Shown here in pieces: positions 26,401 through 34,642 of a stretch of 64,000 bases of DNA (the first letter of the stretch is position 1; the number at the start of each line of letters is the position of its first letter). Location: assembly GCF_008000895.1 (NCBI RefSeq), contig NZ_CP042823.1, positions 5,106,501-5,170,500 on the forward strand. The letters are read 5' to 3'. Source of the DNA: Methylobacterium sp. WL1. GTDB lineage: Bacteria; Pseudomonadota; Alphaproteobacteria; Rhizobiales; Beijerinckiaceae. A program made the position numbers and the translations under genes. The notes under the pieces were generated by a model. That model saw only the letters and a program-made list of their open reading frames with translations. It made no database searches and was not told the DNA's origin.

Positions 26401-26778
26401 GGTGGCGGATTTCCAATGAATGAGATCTGGAGATTGCATCAGGACGATGCCCCGGTTGCTTCCCCAACCCTTCCAGCTCTGCATATCGGTCGCGGTCATG
26501 ATGAAATTGCCGTCCTGCCCACGGTAGATGTAGGGGTCGCGGAGGCCGCCCATCTCGCTGTGACTTGCGTCAATGACGGAATTGCCGTTGTTCAGTCTGT
26601 TGAAACGGCGGCCGTCCAGGCTGTAGGAGAACTTCAACGTCTCCTCCCAGGGCCGATTGCCGGTAAAATAGGTCAATAAATATCCGTCGTACGGCGGATA
26701 CTCACCCGCCGCAAAGCTATGGCTGGGTGTGATCTGAAATAATATGGCCGTGGCAGCGATTTTTATTGCGTTTTTCAT
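23461..26778 (-). CDS. Autotransporter with GH43-like passenger and HAF repeats
   Basis: A 1105-residue predicted surface protein with four parts. Residues 1-24 are a signal peptide. Residues 25-335 form a GH43-type five-bladed propeller with LLTYFTGNRPWEETLKFSYS, GGLRDPYIYRG (Asp81), HAAWAPQVAYNPLTDR and NAVEGPQAYRLNDG (Glu259). These match catalytic Asp/Glu positions of arabinanase/arabinofuranosidase-like enzymes. Residues 357-705 are seven HAF-type repeats. Residues 706-798 are a Pro/Ala/Gln/Ser linker. Residues 800-1105 are an autotransporter barrel (FNDNRNAVGAGAFLNWSQPY, ending GGLLSFGGQL). The N-terminal third is less GC-rich than the barrel. Likely role: display of a plant-polysaccharide-acting enzyme on the cell surface. 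No frameshift is visible. Activity and substrate are inference. Confidence 0.85.
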   Translation of the reverse strand: MKNAIKIAATAILFQITPSHSFAAGEYPPYDGYLLTYFTGNRPWEETLKFSYSLDGRRFNRLNNGNSVIDASHSEMGGLRDPYIYRGQDGNFIMTATDMQSWKGWGSNRGIVLMQSPDLIHWKSATVNFEKQYPNLFPGLHAAWAPQVAYNPLTDRNMVYLTVGSNDPYKAYYAHTNRDFTALTETPRQLFYARDGIGYIDYDINEQDGKYHMLMKAESSPQGSTARLRVIKHAVSDHLTWGYIMPSQDEVQRTGNAVEGPQAYRLNDGSGYIVMYDNYLNGGFQLVKTTDFKTFTPVSGSDVNQLSPRHAGIISLTSDELHRVLDNDTHITVENAVPATGTGRQVQAAPTVGSSEKRDLGTLKADNGWASEIWGLSATGHVAVGDAYTDDRGADMRAAVWSGSDLSQKRDLGTLRADNTGAAKAYAVSKDGGVIAGIAENADQRLHAIVWSGTNWATKTDLGTLTSNQSGTSGVYALSDDGRVAAGESSVDSGTTHAALWSGRTWTTKTDLGTLRSDNTGTSWAYALSKDGSVVGGYAAPDRSVDVYSHATLWSGASWTTKTDLGTLKSDNRGTSVVRALSADGTVAAGSGTTDSGYTHAALWSGSRWSEKRDLGTLRADNSGSSWVRALSADGRVAGGMASTSSGFAHGVVWFGDGWRSRTDLGTLRSDGGGVSEVQALSADGRVAAGYSETDSGDPHAVLWKITYPGTPASGPSTPQTQPQARAAVQASTPASGQASAPASGQVSTQASGQVAAPTTPSAQGQPAAPTPEPAPTVSSAQAPAPAQTATTSAPSTDVRTQLVDVTNTRRSIARLRYDTFSVLEIQRQSLSYLQQTWSCSRGSLCWSASAGIVSDGSSTDTLSTLPLSYGLTDTLAVGGHLSYAPYRALPSPAFNDNRNAVGAGAFLNWSQPYAGGAWYLRTALAASQYHADVRRLQSTATEAGTGNARIGGLAGTLEIGQSLPVFGDLVLGWHGGVRTSRVTRQGYTEANVSFPVQYDGIVYRSTLAFLGADVSVPLTTGLSWISGVEIEQAVRKPTMRFTAHADYIGDFGYKADLRRTRGEARTGLAFGLGNSLSVSATASVRTTALGTTAIGGLLSFGGQL
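24664..25710 (-). repeat. Seven tandem HAF repeats inside the autotransporter
   Basis: Seven repeats of about 50 residues each begin K/R-x-DLGTL. Examples are KRDLGTLKADNGWASEIWGL, KTDLGTLRSDNTGTSWAYAL and RTDLGTLRSDGGGVSEVQAL, each followed by SADGRVAAG and HAALWSG-type strands. They match the extracellular HAF family. Seven units with this strand pattern would fit a seven-bladed propeller or a rod; which one cannot be told from sequence. Confidence 0.85.
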
Positions 26779-27413
26779 TGTGTATCCCCCCTATTTTTGT
26801 ATTTTTATCAATTCTTATTATTGATACGGTCTTTTGTTCGTCTCGCGGTTCCTGATGCGCGACGCGATCGGGTTGTCCGATAAGACGTTGGGTCAGATCA
26901 CGGTGTGTCCGGTGATTGTTGGGCTAGACACCAAGATGACTGCTGATATTTCTTGGGCAAGCCGCGCTCTTCGCGCAGTATATTGTAATAATTCACCAAT
27001 AATGTAGAATAAGACGATGCCTCACGATGCAAGCATGGTGTTGATAGTCCGATGCGAAGCATAGGACGCATTAAATTTTCAACGCAACAACAAAGTGCAC
27101 GTTTATCGCCAGCAGTATCAAGATGTTTGAGTTTTTGCGATATACATCAATTTGGATCTAAGACCGATCCAGCGCACATCACGACCTGCACTTGATCCCG
27201 ATAGAAAAGATCAGACGTCTCCGCTCCGTGTGGCGAGCCTGCAAGCGACGGCGTGAAGGCGATCCCCCTGTTGCCGGTTTGTGACAGCGCTCCGGTGAGG
27301 ACCACCGGCATGTCGACAAAACCTCCCGCGCCGGGGGCGCATGATCCCGACGATGTCCGGCTGATCGGCGTTGACGTCCGACGATCACCAGCCGCTTCCG
27401 AACGACCGCCCGC
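26779..27413. other. AT-rich intergenic stretch, autotransporter promoter
   Basis: 26779-27180 is markedly AT-rich relative to its surroundings and lies directly upstream of the autotransporter; it must contain that gene's promoter. The right part returns to high GC. No terminator or small gene was recognised. Confidence 0.5.
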
Positions 27414-28376
27414 TCACCCCGCGCCGTTTCGCCTGCGGAATTCGGCAGGCGTGATGCCGACGTGGCGCACGAAGGCCCGGCGCAGGGTGTCGGCATTGGC
27501 GAAGCCCGTCAGGGCGGCGACCTGCTTGGGCGGAAGGCCCTCCGCCTCCAGCCAGCGCCGCGCCGCCGCGACGCGCGCCGCCTCGACCCAGTCGGCCGGC
27601 GTCACCCCGACCTCGCTTCGGAACAGGCGGGCGAAGTGCCGGGGGCTGAGGCCCGCCCGTCCGGCCAACAGGGCCACGCTGTGATCCTCGGCGGGCGCGG
27701 CCGCGATCCAGCGCTGGATTTCCTGCAGGATGGCCCGGCCTGACGGATCGGTCGCGCCGCGACGGCTGAACTGCAACTGGCCGCCGGGGCGTTTGAAGAA
27801 CATCACGAGCTGCGCGGCGACGCGCTTGGCGACGTCCCGGCCGAGATCCTCCTCGACGAGGGCGACGGCCAGGTCGAGGCCGGCGGTCACCCCGGCGGCG
27901 GTGCAGACCGGGCCGTCCCGGACCTGGATCGCGTCGGGCTCGACCCGGATCGCGGGGTAGCGCCGGGCCAGGGCGTCGGCGGCCGCCCAATGCGTGGTGA
28001 TCCGGCGCCCGTCCAGCAGGCCGGCCTCGGCGAGGGCGAAGGCTCCGGTGCAGACCGACCCATAGCGCCGGGCCGCGGGTGCCGTGCGCCGCAGCCAGTC
28101 GAGAAAGGCGGCGGCCGGACGGCGATGGGGCGCGTCCGGCGATCCCGCCACCAGCAGCGTATCGAGGGTGCCGGCATCGGCCTCGAAGATAGTCCGATCC
28201 GCCAGCAGTCGCGCGCCCGACGAGGCCCGGATGACGACGGTGTCGGTCGAGACGATCTCGGTGCGGTAGACACACCGCCCGGCCTGGACGTTCGCCTCCG
28301 CGAAGACGTCCAGCGGACCGGAGACGTCGAGCATCTGCACGCCCGGTCCCGCGGCGATCACCAGCCTCCGCTCCAT
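27414..28376 (-). CDS. GlxA-type AraC-family regulator with DJ-1/PfpI domain
   Basis: A 320-residue protein. Residues about 1-170 form a DJ-1/PfpI (class I glutamine amidotransferase-like) domain: ERRLVIAAGPGVQMLDVSGP, LDVFAEANV, SVCTGAFALAEAGLLDGRRI (nucleophile-elbow Cys in CTGAF) and THWAAADALARRYPAIRVEP. Residues about 215-315 form the AraC double helix-turn-helix (LAGRAGLSPRHFARLFRSEV, GFANADTLRRAFVRHVGITP). ATG 28376 is preceded by GGGAGGG. The family senses small molecules and controls a divergent neighbour; here the divergent gene encodes an HD hydrolase, a likely target. It is intact. Confidence 0.9.
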   Translation of the reverse strand: MERRLVIAAGPGVQMLDVSGPLDVFAEANVQAGRCVYRTEIVSTDTVVIRASSGARLLADRTIFEADAGTLDTLLVAGSPDAPHRRPAAAFLDWLRRTAPAARRYGSVCTGAFALAEAGLLDGRRITTHWAAADALARRYPAIRVEPDAIQVRDGPVCTAAGVTAGLDLAVALVEEDLGRDVAKRVAAQLVMFFKRPGGQLQFSRRGATDPSGRAILQEIQRWIAAAPAEDHSVALLAGRAGLSPRHFARLFRSEVGVTPADWVEAARVAAARRWLEAEGLPPKQVAALTGFANADTLRRAFVRHVGITPAEFRRRNGAG

Positions 28377-28485
28377 AATGCCCTCCCGCGCGTCCGTCGC
28401 GGGCGTGATTTGTCCGTTTGGAACGTGTGCCGTCAACTTCGGACGCGAAGGGCGTGATCTAGTCTTTCCCAGTCAGCAAGGAGTG

Positions 28486-29133
28486 ATGGCCATGGACCAA
28501 CCCATCCGCGACGTCGCGATTCCCGACAGCACGCTTGCCCGGGCGGTGACCGAACGCGTCCGGGATACGGAATCGCCGCTGCTGTTCCACCATTCCAGCC
28601 GCGTCTATTACTTCGGCGCCCTGGCAGGGAAGCAGCGCGGCCTGCGCTACGATCCGGAGCTGCTCTATGTCGGGGCGATGTTCCACGACATGGGGCTGAC
28701 CCCACAGCACAGCAGCGCGCAGGACCGCTTCGAGGTCGACGGCGCCAACGCGGCACGGGATTTTCTACGCGGGTACGGCATCGACCAGGCCGACATCGAC
28801 ACGGTGTGGACCGCCATCGCGCTGCACACCACGCCGGGCATCCCGCAGCACATGCACCCCGTGGTCGCGCTGGTCACCGCCGGGGTCGAGATGGACGTGC
28901 TCGGCCTGACCTACGCCGACTACAGCGACGCGGAGCGCTCGGCCGTGGTGCGGGCGCATCCGCGGACCCCGCATTTCAAGGAGGACATCATCCAGGCGTT
29001 CTACGAGGGGATCCGGCACAAGCCGGAGACGACCTTCGGCAACGTCAAGGCCGACGTCATTGCCGACAAGGAGCCGCATTTCCACGCCGGCAACTTTTGT
29101 CGCGTGATCCGCGAGTCGCCCTGGCGCGGATGA
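28486..29133 (+). CDS. HD-domain hydrolase (cyanamide hydratase-like)
   Basis: A 215-residue protein with AAGGAG ahead of ATG 28486. It has the HD fold: LLFHHSSRVYYFGALAGKQR (first His), LLYVGAMFHDMGLTPQHSS (HD motif), AIALHTTPGIPQHMHP (further metal His) and MDVLGLTYADYSDAER (final Asp). The order and spacing match the HD family that includes fungal cyanamide hydratase (cyanamide to urea), but the family also covers unknown small-molecule hydrolases. Divergent to a GlxA-type regulator 110 bases away, so probably induced by a small molecule. Intact. Confidence 0.8.
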   Translation: MAMDQPIRDVAIPDSTLARAVTERVRDTESPLLFHHSSRVYYFGALAGKQRGLRYDPELLYVGAMFHDMGLTPQHSSAQDRFEVDGANAARDFLRGYGIDQADIDTVWTAIALHTTPGIPQHMHPVVALVTAGVEMDVLGLTYADYSDAERSAVVRAHPRTPHFKEDIIQAFYEGIRHKPETTFGNVKADVIADKEPHFHAGNFCRVIRESPWRG

Positions 29134-29160
29134 GGCTGCGGCTTGCCATCCAGCAAAACG

Positions 29161-29197
29161 GCAGAACCCCGGGCGCCAGGGGCACCCGGGGTTCTGC
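29161..29197 (-). terminator. Strong hairpin terminator of the Omp25-like gene
   Basis: GCAGAACCCCGGG and CCCGGGGTTCTGC pair perfectly, extended by an inner GCC/GGC. On the minus strand the hairpin is followed by CGTTTTGCTG, a short T run, so it should end the transcript of the barrel gene at 29311-30147. It may also act on the convergent HD gene. Confidence 0.7.
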
Positions 29198-29310
29198 ACG
29201 ACCTGAGCGGCCGGTTTGATCGGGCTGGGCTGCCGAAGCGGCTCCCGGCCAAGACGACTTCCGGCCAAGACGGCTCCCGGCGTTAAGGCCGGGAGGAGCG
29301 CGATCCGATA

Positions 29311-30147
29311 CTAGTACGAGCCGAACTTGTAGTTCAGGCCGGCGCGGACGACGGCGAACTCGTCGTCGCGGCGACCAATGGCGCTGTAGGCCACCGGGAC
29401 GAGGTTGGCGGCGTTGACGACCAGGGCGCCCTGGTTGCGGTTGCCGCGCTCCAGGTTGACGTACAGACCTTCGATCTTGAACGTCACGGCCGAGGACCGG
29501 AAGAAGTTCAGGAACGACTCGGTGGGGAGGGCGAACTCGACACCGCCGCCGACGGCGTAGCCGGTGCGGAAGCTGTCGTTGCCGGCGTAGCCGCCGAACG
29601 AGCGGTCGGCGCTGCCCGAGCCGTAGGCGAAGCCGCCGGTGCCGTACACGAGGGTGCGGTCGAAGGCGTAGCCGAGGCGGCCGCGCACGGTGCCGAAGTA
29701 GTCGAGGCTCGACAGGCCGCGCGGGTCGGTGACGTAGTAGCCCGGGGCGACGGCGCCGTTCACGAAGGCGTTGTTCCGGCTACGGCCGAAGTCGAGGTAC
29801 TGGGCGTCGGCCTCGATGCCGACGACCACGCCCGAACCCGGGGTGAACTGGACGTTGTAGCCGATCTGCGCGCCGCCGGAGAAGCCGTCCTGGCTGCGGT
29901 TGCGGAAGGTGGCGGTGGTGCCGGGAACGGCGAACGGGGCCGGGACGCCGAAGGTGGAGTTGTTCGAGCGGCTGCTGGCGTCGAAGGCGTAGCCGGCGTT
30001 GAAACCCGCGTAGAAGCCGGTCCAGGTGAACACCGGCACCGGGGTGAACACGGGCGGCGGGGCGGCGCGGCGCGGCAGGTCGGCGGCCGAGGCGGCGCCG
30101 GTCAGGAGGGCCGTGGCGGCGCTCGCGAGAAGAAGCTTCTTGATCAT
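29311..30147 (-). CDS. Omp25-like outer membrane beta-barrel protein
   Basis: A 278-residue protein with signal peptide MIKKLLLASAATALLTGAASA. The mature N terminus ADLPRRAAPPPVFTPVPVF is identical over its first 19 residues to the paralog at 20317. Barrel strands include GFYAGFNAGYAFDASSR, GAQIGYNVQFTPGSGVVVGI, DYFGTVRGRLGYAFDRTLVY and VVRAGLNYKFGSY, ending in an aromatic residue as outer-membrane proteins do. ATG 30147 begins the signal peptide; an in-frame start at 30306 is rejected because its leader is Arg/Cys-rich. A strong terminator lies downstream. Confidence 0.9.
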   Translation of the reverse strand: MIKKLLLASAATALLTGAASAADLPRRAAPPPVFTPVPVFTWTGFYAGFNAGYAFDASSRSNNSTFGVPAPFAVPGTTATFRNRSQDGFSGGAQIGYNVQFTPGSGVVVGIEADAQYLDFGRSRNNAFVNGAVAPGYYVTDPRGLSSLDYFGTVRGRLGYAFDRTLVYGTGGFAYGSGSADRSFGGYAGNDSFRTGYAVGGGVEFALPTESFLNFFRSSAVTFKIEGLYVNLERGNRNQGALVVNAANLVPVAYSAIGRRDDEFAVVRAGLNYKFGSY

Positions 30148-30559
30148 CTGGTCCTCAATCTCCCGTTGATCGGGATGTGCCGGACGACAGGACGTGAGGA
30201 CGGCCCGACGCGATAGTGCAGCTTTGCAACAGCGCCCGCCAAGGCTCCGAACCGGCGGTAGAAAACGTGCGCTGGCACACATCAAGGGCAGTCGAAGCCC
30301 CAGCATCTCGCATTATTGGGCCAGAGCTGCCGGCCGATAGAACTATTCCTCCACACTACGGAGGGCGGACGGTTGTTAACCTGCGGCAACATTCGCAGGT
30401 CGGCGCCCGGGGCCGCGTCCGCGGTCGCGTCGCCTGCAGATTGCACCGTGAAGCGGGCGGCGAGCACCCGGCCCCACGGATGGCCCCGCCCGGCGCCGGA
30501 CGGCGGCGCCCGTCACGCGCGGCGTGGACGATCCGGGTCGCGTCCCGTAGTTTCGAGGC
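30148..30559. other. Divergent intergenic stretch
   Basis: It separates the minus-strand barrel gene from the plus-strand GAF gene and holds both promoters. The part at 30280-30380 is less GC-rich. No operator was identified. Confidence 0.4.
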
Positions 30560-31108
30560 ATGTCAGAAGCCCATTTCCCGCCCGATCATGGGCTGGCGCG
30601 GGCAACCGACCGCCTGGCGGTTGCCCGTTCCATCGCGGACGTCGTGTCCATCCTGCGCGAGACGGCGCGGGACATCGTCGGCTCCGACGGGATCGCCGTT
30701 GTCCTGCGCGAGGGCGAGTTCTGCTTCTACGCCGCGGAGGACGCGATCGAGCCGCTCTGGTGTGGCCGCCGGTTCCCGCTCACCGCCTGCATCTCCGGCT
30801 GGGCGATGCTCAACGACCAGACCGCCGTGGTTCCGGATATCGAGGTCGATGCACGATTGCCGGCCGAGGCCTACCGCACCACGTCGATGCGCAGCCTCGT
30901 GATGGTGCCGATCGGATCACCCGAACCGAGCGCCGCGCTGGGTGCCTATTGGTGCGCCTCGGTGATCCCGGACGACGCGACGGTCTGTCGGATCGAGACG
31001 CTGGCTCAGCAGGCCGGGGCCGCGCTGGTCCGTCTGCGCGCGCCCTCGAATGCCGGGAGCCCGGTTTCCGCGCCGCCGCTCGCCCGCGAGGCGCGGCAGC
31101 CGCAGTGA
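30560..31108 (+). CDS. GAF-domain protein
   Basis: A 182-residue protein. Residues about 15-165 form a GAF sensor domain: SIADVVSILRETARDIVGSD, GIAVVLREGEFCFYAAED, CISGWAMLNDQTAVVPDIEV, DARLPAEAYRTTSMRSLVMV and GALGAY-type ending strands. The C terminus is short and Pro/Ala-rich. No output domain (kinase, GGDEF, HTH) is attached, so it acts alone or through a partner. Similar domains form the first part of phytochrome-like and HWE kinases in Methylobacterium, but no kinase lies next to it. Ligand unknown. Confidence 0.75.
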   Translation: MSEAHFPPDHGLARATDRLAVARSIADVVSILRETARDIVGSDGIAVVLREGEFCFYAAEDAIEPLWCGRRFPLTACISGWAMLNDQTAVVPDIEVDARLPAEAYRTTSMRSLVMVPIGSPEPSAALGAYWCASVIPDDATVCRIETLAQQAGAALVRLRAPSNAGSPVSAPPLAREARQPQ

Positions 31109-31216
31109 GCCTCGGCCCGGGACGGGCCGCGCGGCGGCGTCGCAGCGCGGATCGATCGCCGGCCCCGCGCCGTTTCCCGCTGGTCTCAACTCGCCCGGAC
31201 GCCGCAAGCCAGCCTC

Positions 31217-31366
31217 ATGAAGCGCCTCATTCTCATCGGCATCTTCGTCGCCCTGTTCGCCGGGATCATCGCGATCGCCGGACGCTGGTCGATGGTCACG
31301 CCCATCAATCCTGCGGTGGCGCCCGACACCTCCGCGACCCCGAACCCCACCGGGCAGCGCAAATGA
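31217..31366 (+). CDS. Small single-pass membrane protein
   Basis: A 49-residue frame, MKRLILIGIFVALFAGIIAI followed by a Pro/Thr-rich exterior tail ending in PTGQRK. One N-terminal membrane helix with a positively charged start is typical of real small membrane proteins. No family is known. Confidence 0.5.
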   Translation: MKRLILIGIFVALFAGIIAIAGRWSMVTPINPAVAPDTSATPNPTGQRK

Positions 31367-31393
31367 TGTGGCGCTGACGCCCCGGCGGCGCCC

Positions 31394-32302
31394 TCACCGG
31401 CGCCCGCCCGCCTCCGCGCGGCCGCGGAGGGCGGCCAAAAGGCCGCCTTCGAAGAGCAGGGCGGAGCCGTAGTGGAACTCGATGTCGAACCGGCTGCGGG
31501 AATTCATCGCCAGGGATGCGCTTTGAAGCGCGATGAGGCGGCCAGCCTCGTCGAACAGGCCTGAGCCCGATCCGCCGTAGCCGTCGTTGCAATCATGGCG
31601 CGCGCGCCGGATCGCATCTTCGCTCGGCTGGTCGATCCGGCGGATCGCGCAGCGCTCCAGGCTGTTCGGGCCCCGATAATTGCCGTGGCCGGCCGGGGAC
31701 ACCATGGTCACCGGCAGGGCGATGTCCCCGATCGGCAGATCCGGCGGATCGGGCAGCGGCTGTGGGACGGCCTCGGCCGGCCGGGTCAGGCGCAGGATCG
31801 CCCAATCGTCGGTGATGTGCAGGCCGTCCGCCCCGGGGGCGGTTCCCAGCACCAGGCTGTCGGGCTCGAAATCGTATTTGCGGCCGCCGATCTGGAAGTA
31901 GCAATCCGCCACCGAGCGCGTGACCGCCAGGCGGCGGTCGCGGAAATTGTGGGCGTTCAGCACCACGGTCGACGGATCTCCAATCAGCCAGGCCGCCGCG
32001 GCCTTTTGCGGCACCCCGTCGCGGCTGCGGCACCACAGGATGCCGGCCCCCCTGAAGCGGTCGAAGTCGCCCCCGGTGAGGTCGCGGCGTCCGTCCTGCG
32101 GGTAGAGGGCGGCCAGCCGCCGAGACGGACCGGCCCGGTCCTGCGACCGGGTCGCCTGCGGCTGTTCGGCCCGGGCCACACCGGCAAGCGCCAGTCCTGC
32201 CACGAGCAGCCCGATTCCGCACCGGCCCGGAGCCCGGCGGGCGGCCTTTCGGGCGACCGGCCTTTTGGCGGCAGACAGCGCTCTGGACCGTATCGAGCCC
32301 AT
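31394..32302 (-). CDS. Exported trypsin-like serine protease
   Basis: A 302-residue protein with a basic N-terminal stretch, then a hydrophobic signal (GIGLLVAGLALAGVARA, about residues 29-45). The S1 catalytic triad is visible: His118 in VVLNAHNFRD, Asp166 in THITDD-type segment ITDDWAILRL, and Ser245 in CNDGYGGSGSGLFDEAG. Two Cys-containing segments (CYFQIGGRKY, CAIRRID) could form disulfides. The gene is divergent from mxaF with about 340 bases between them. Periplasmic or secreted protease; the target is unknown. The start is uncertain, since the segment before the signal is unusually long. Confidence 0.75.
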   Translation of the reverse strand: MGSIRSRALSAAKRPVARKAARRAPGRCGIGLLVAGLALAGVARAEQPQATRSQDRAGPSRRLAALYPQDGRRDLTGGDFDRFRGAGILWCRSRDGVPQKAAAAWLIGDPSTVVLNAHNFRDRRLAVTRSVADCYFQIGGRKYDFEPDSLVLGTAPGADGLHITDDWAILRLTRPAEAVPQPLPDPPDLPIGDIALPVTMVSPAGHGNYRGPNSLERCAIRRIDQPSEDAIRRARHDCNDGYGGSGSGLFDEAGRLIALQSASLAMNSRSRFDIEFHYGSALLFEGGLLAALRGRAEAGGRR

Positions 32303-32646
32303 CCGTCGGCCCCGAAAACTGGAGGCCGAGGGCAGGCCCGGCCGGGAACACTGTTGTGGGCAGGCACCGGGGCGCGGTCAAGCGGGCCGAACGTATTACG
32401 ACCCTGCCCGACGGCATTGCCAAATTATCCCGACAACAAATGTCAGCTTGCCTGAAGACATCATCGGGCATTGGCGCATAAAACTGAAAGGTGACAAGAT
32501 CTTAATAAGCAGATCATAAAGGTCGAATGTCTCTAAGTCGCAAATAAAGCTGACTATCAATGCGACCGACCGCGATCGATCTTGCACTGCAACAATCAAT
32601 AGCCGCGCAGCCCAACGGCGAGGCGGCCTGGCGAGGAGATGCATCC
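32303..32646 (+). promoter_or_regulatory. mxaF upstream region
   Basis: A 344-base divergent region, less GC-rich at 32400-32600 than its surroundings. In methylotrophs transcription of the mxa cluster starts ahead of mxaF and depends on two-component systems (MxbDM and MxcQE in M. extorquens). The promoter must lie here, but no -35/-10 pair could be assigned with confidence. The ribosome binding site GAGGAG is at about 32633-32638. Confidence 0.5.
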
Positions 32647-34530
32647 ATGAGAAGGCTAGCGAGTTCCGTCTCGGCCCTGGCGATCCTGGCACTGGCGCCG
32701 GTCGGCCTTACGAGCGCGGCTTTCGCCAACGACAAGCTCATCGAGCAGTCGAAAAGCGGCGACAACTGGGTGATGCCCGGTAAGAACTACGACTCCGACA
32801 ATTACAGCGACCTGACGCAGATCAACAAGACGAACGTCAAGCAGCTGAAGCCGGCCTGGACCTTCTCGACCGGCCTGCTCAACGGCCACGAGGGCGCGCC
32901 CCTGGTCGTCGACGGGAAGATGTACGTCCACACCTCGTTCCCCAACAACACCTTCGCGCTCGATCTCGACGATCCGGGCAAGATCCTGTGGCAGGACAAG
33001 CCGAAGCAGAACCCGGCCGCCCGGTCGGTCGCCTGCTGCGACCTCGTCAACCGCGGGCTGGCCTACTGGCCGGGCGACGGCAAGACGCCGGCGCTGATCC
33101 TGAAGACCCTGCTCGACGGCAACGTCATGGCGCTGAACGCGCAGACCGGCGAGACCGTCTGGAAGGTCGAGAACTCCGACATCAAGGTCGGCTCGACGCT
33201 GACGATCGCCCCCTACGTGGTGAAGGACAAGGTGATCATCGGCTCCTCGGGCGCCGAGCTCGGCGTGCGCGGCTACCTCACGGCCTACGACGTGAAGACA
33301 GGCGCCCAGGTCTGGCGGGCCTACGCGACCGGCCCGGACGAGGACCTGCTGCTCGCCAAGGACTTCAACATCAAGAACGCCCATTACGGCCAGAAGGGCC
33401 TGGGCACCTCCACCTGGGAGGGCGACGCCTGGAAGATCGGCGGCGGCACCAACTGGGGCTGGTACGCCTACGATCCGGGCACCAACATGATCTACTTCGG
33501 CACCGGAAACCCGGCGCCCTGGAACGAGACCATGCGTCCGGGCGACAACAAGTGGACGATGACGATCTTCGGCCGGGACGTGGACACCGGCGAGGCACAT
33601 TTCGGCTACCAGAAGACGCCCCACGACGAGTGGGACTATGCCGGCGTCAACGTGATGATGCTGTCCGAGCAGAAGGACAAGGACGGGAAGATGAGGAAGC
33701 TCCTCACCCACCCGGACCGCAACGGCATCGTCTACACCCTCGACCGCACGGACGGCTCGCTGGTCACGGCCAACAAGATCGACGACACCGTCAACGTGTT
33801 CAAGTCGGTGGACCTGAAGTCCGGCACGCCGGTGCGCGACCCGGAATACGGCACCCGGATGGATCACCTCGCCAAGGACATCTGTCCTTCGGCGATGGGC
33901 TACCACAACCAGGGGCACGATTCCTACGACCCGAAGCGCCAAGCCTTCTACATGGGCATCAATCACATCTGCATGGATTGGGAGCCCTTCATGCTGCCCT
34001 ACCGGGCCGGCCAGTTCTTCGTCGGCGCGACGCTGAACATGTATCCGGGTCCGAAGGGTGACCGGCAGAACTACGAAGGTCTTGGCCAGATCAAGAGCTA
34101 CAACGCGATCACGGGCAAGTTCAACTGGGAGAAGATGGAGCGCTTCGCGGTCTGGGGCGGCACCACCGCCACCGCCGGGAGCCTCGTCCTGTACGGGACG
34201 CTCGATGGCTTCATCAAGGCCCGCGACTCCGACAACGGCGACCTGCTCTGGAAGTTCAAGCTGCCGTCCGGGGCGATCGGCTACCCGATCACCTACACCC
34301 ACAAGGGCACCCAGTACGTCGCCATCTACTACGGCGTCGGCGGCTGGCCGGGCGTGGGCCTGGTGTTCGACCTGCAGGATCCGACCGCCGGCCTCGGCGC
34401 GGTCGGCGCCTTCAAGAAACTCGCCAACTACACCCAGATGGGCGGCGGCGTGGTGGTGTTCTCGCTGGACGGCAAGGGCCCCTACGACGACCCGAACGTC
34501 GGCGAGTACGCGCAGCACGCCGCAAAGTGA
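32647..34530 (+). CDS. mxaF: MxaF, large subunit of calcium/PQQ methanol dehydrogenase
   Basis: A 627-residue periplasmic PQQ enzyme that oxidises methanol to formaldehyde. The signal peptide is about 27 residues (ending SAAFA). Key residues in the precursor are all present. Cys130-Cys131 is the vicinal disulfide (mature 103-104). Glu204 and Asn288 are the calcium ligands (mature 177 and 261). Asp330 is the catalytic Asp (mature 303) in [10 protein letters not shown]. Ala332, where XoxF has a second Asp, marks the calcium type. Late conserved motifs are [20 protein letters not shown] and [22 protein letters not shown] 32647 with GAGGAG upstream begins the signal peptide; the ATG at 32560 does not. 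It is the first gene of the cluster. Intact. Confidence 0.98.
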   Translation: MRRLASSVSALAILALAPVGLTSAAFANDKLIEQSKSGDNWVMPGKNYDSDNYSDLTQINKTNVKQLKPAWTFSTGLLNGHEGAPLVVDGKMYVHTSFPNNTFALDLDDPGKILWQDKPKQNPAARSVACCDLVNRGLAYWPGDGKTPALILKTLLDGNVMALNAQTGETVWKVENSDIKVGSTLTIAPYVVKDKVIIGSSGAELGVRGYLTAYDVKTGAQVWRAYATGPDEDLLLAKDFNIKNAHYGQKGLGTSTWEGDAWKIGGGTNWGWYAYDPGTNMIYFGTGNPAPWNETMRPGDNKWTMTIFGRDVDTGEAHFGYQKTPHDEWDYAGVNVMMLSEQKDKDGKMRKLLTHPDRNGIVYTLDRTDGSLVTANKIDDTVNVFKSVDLKSGTPVRDPEYGTRMDHLAKDICPSAMGYHNQGHDSYDPKRQAFYMGINHICMDWEPFMLPYRAGQFFVGATLNMYPGPKGDRQNYEGLGQIKSYNAITGKFNWEKMERFAVWGGTTATAGSLVLYGTLDGFIKARDSDNGDLLWKFKLPSGAIGYPITYTHKGTQYVAIYYGVGGWPGVGLVFDLQDPTAGLGAVGAFKKLANYTQMGGGVVVFSLDGKGPYDDPNVGEYAQHAAK

Positions 34531-34642
34531 GCCGCGCCCCGTAGCGCGACCGCTCCGCCGCCCGCTCGGGGCGGCGGAGCCCCCGCCCGCCAAGCGGGCG
34601 GAGCCCCCGGCCCGCCCAAGACATGCATTGAGGGATCGAAAC

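Noticed and set aside
32647..34530. XoxF (lanthanide-dependent methanol dehydrogenase)
   Set aside because: The residue after DY in HDEWDYAG is Ala, not Asp, and the gene heads a full mxaJGI cluster, so it is MxaF.
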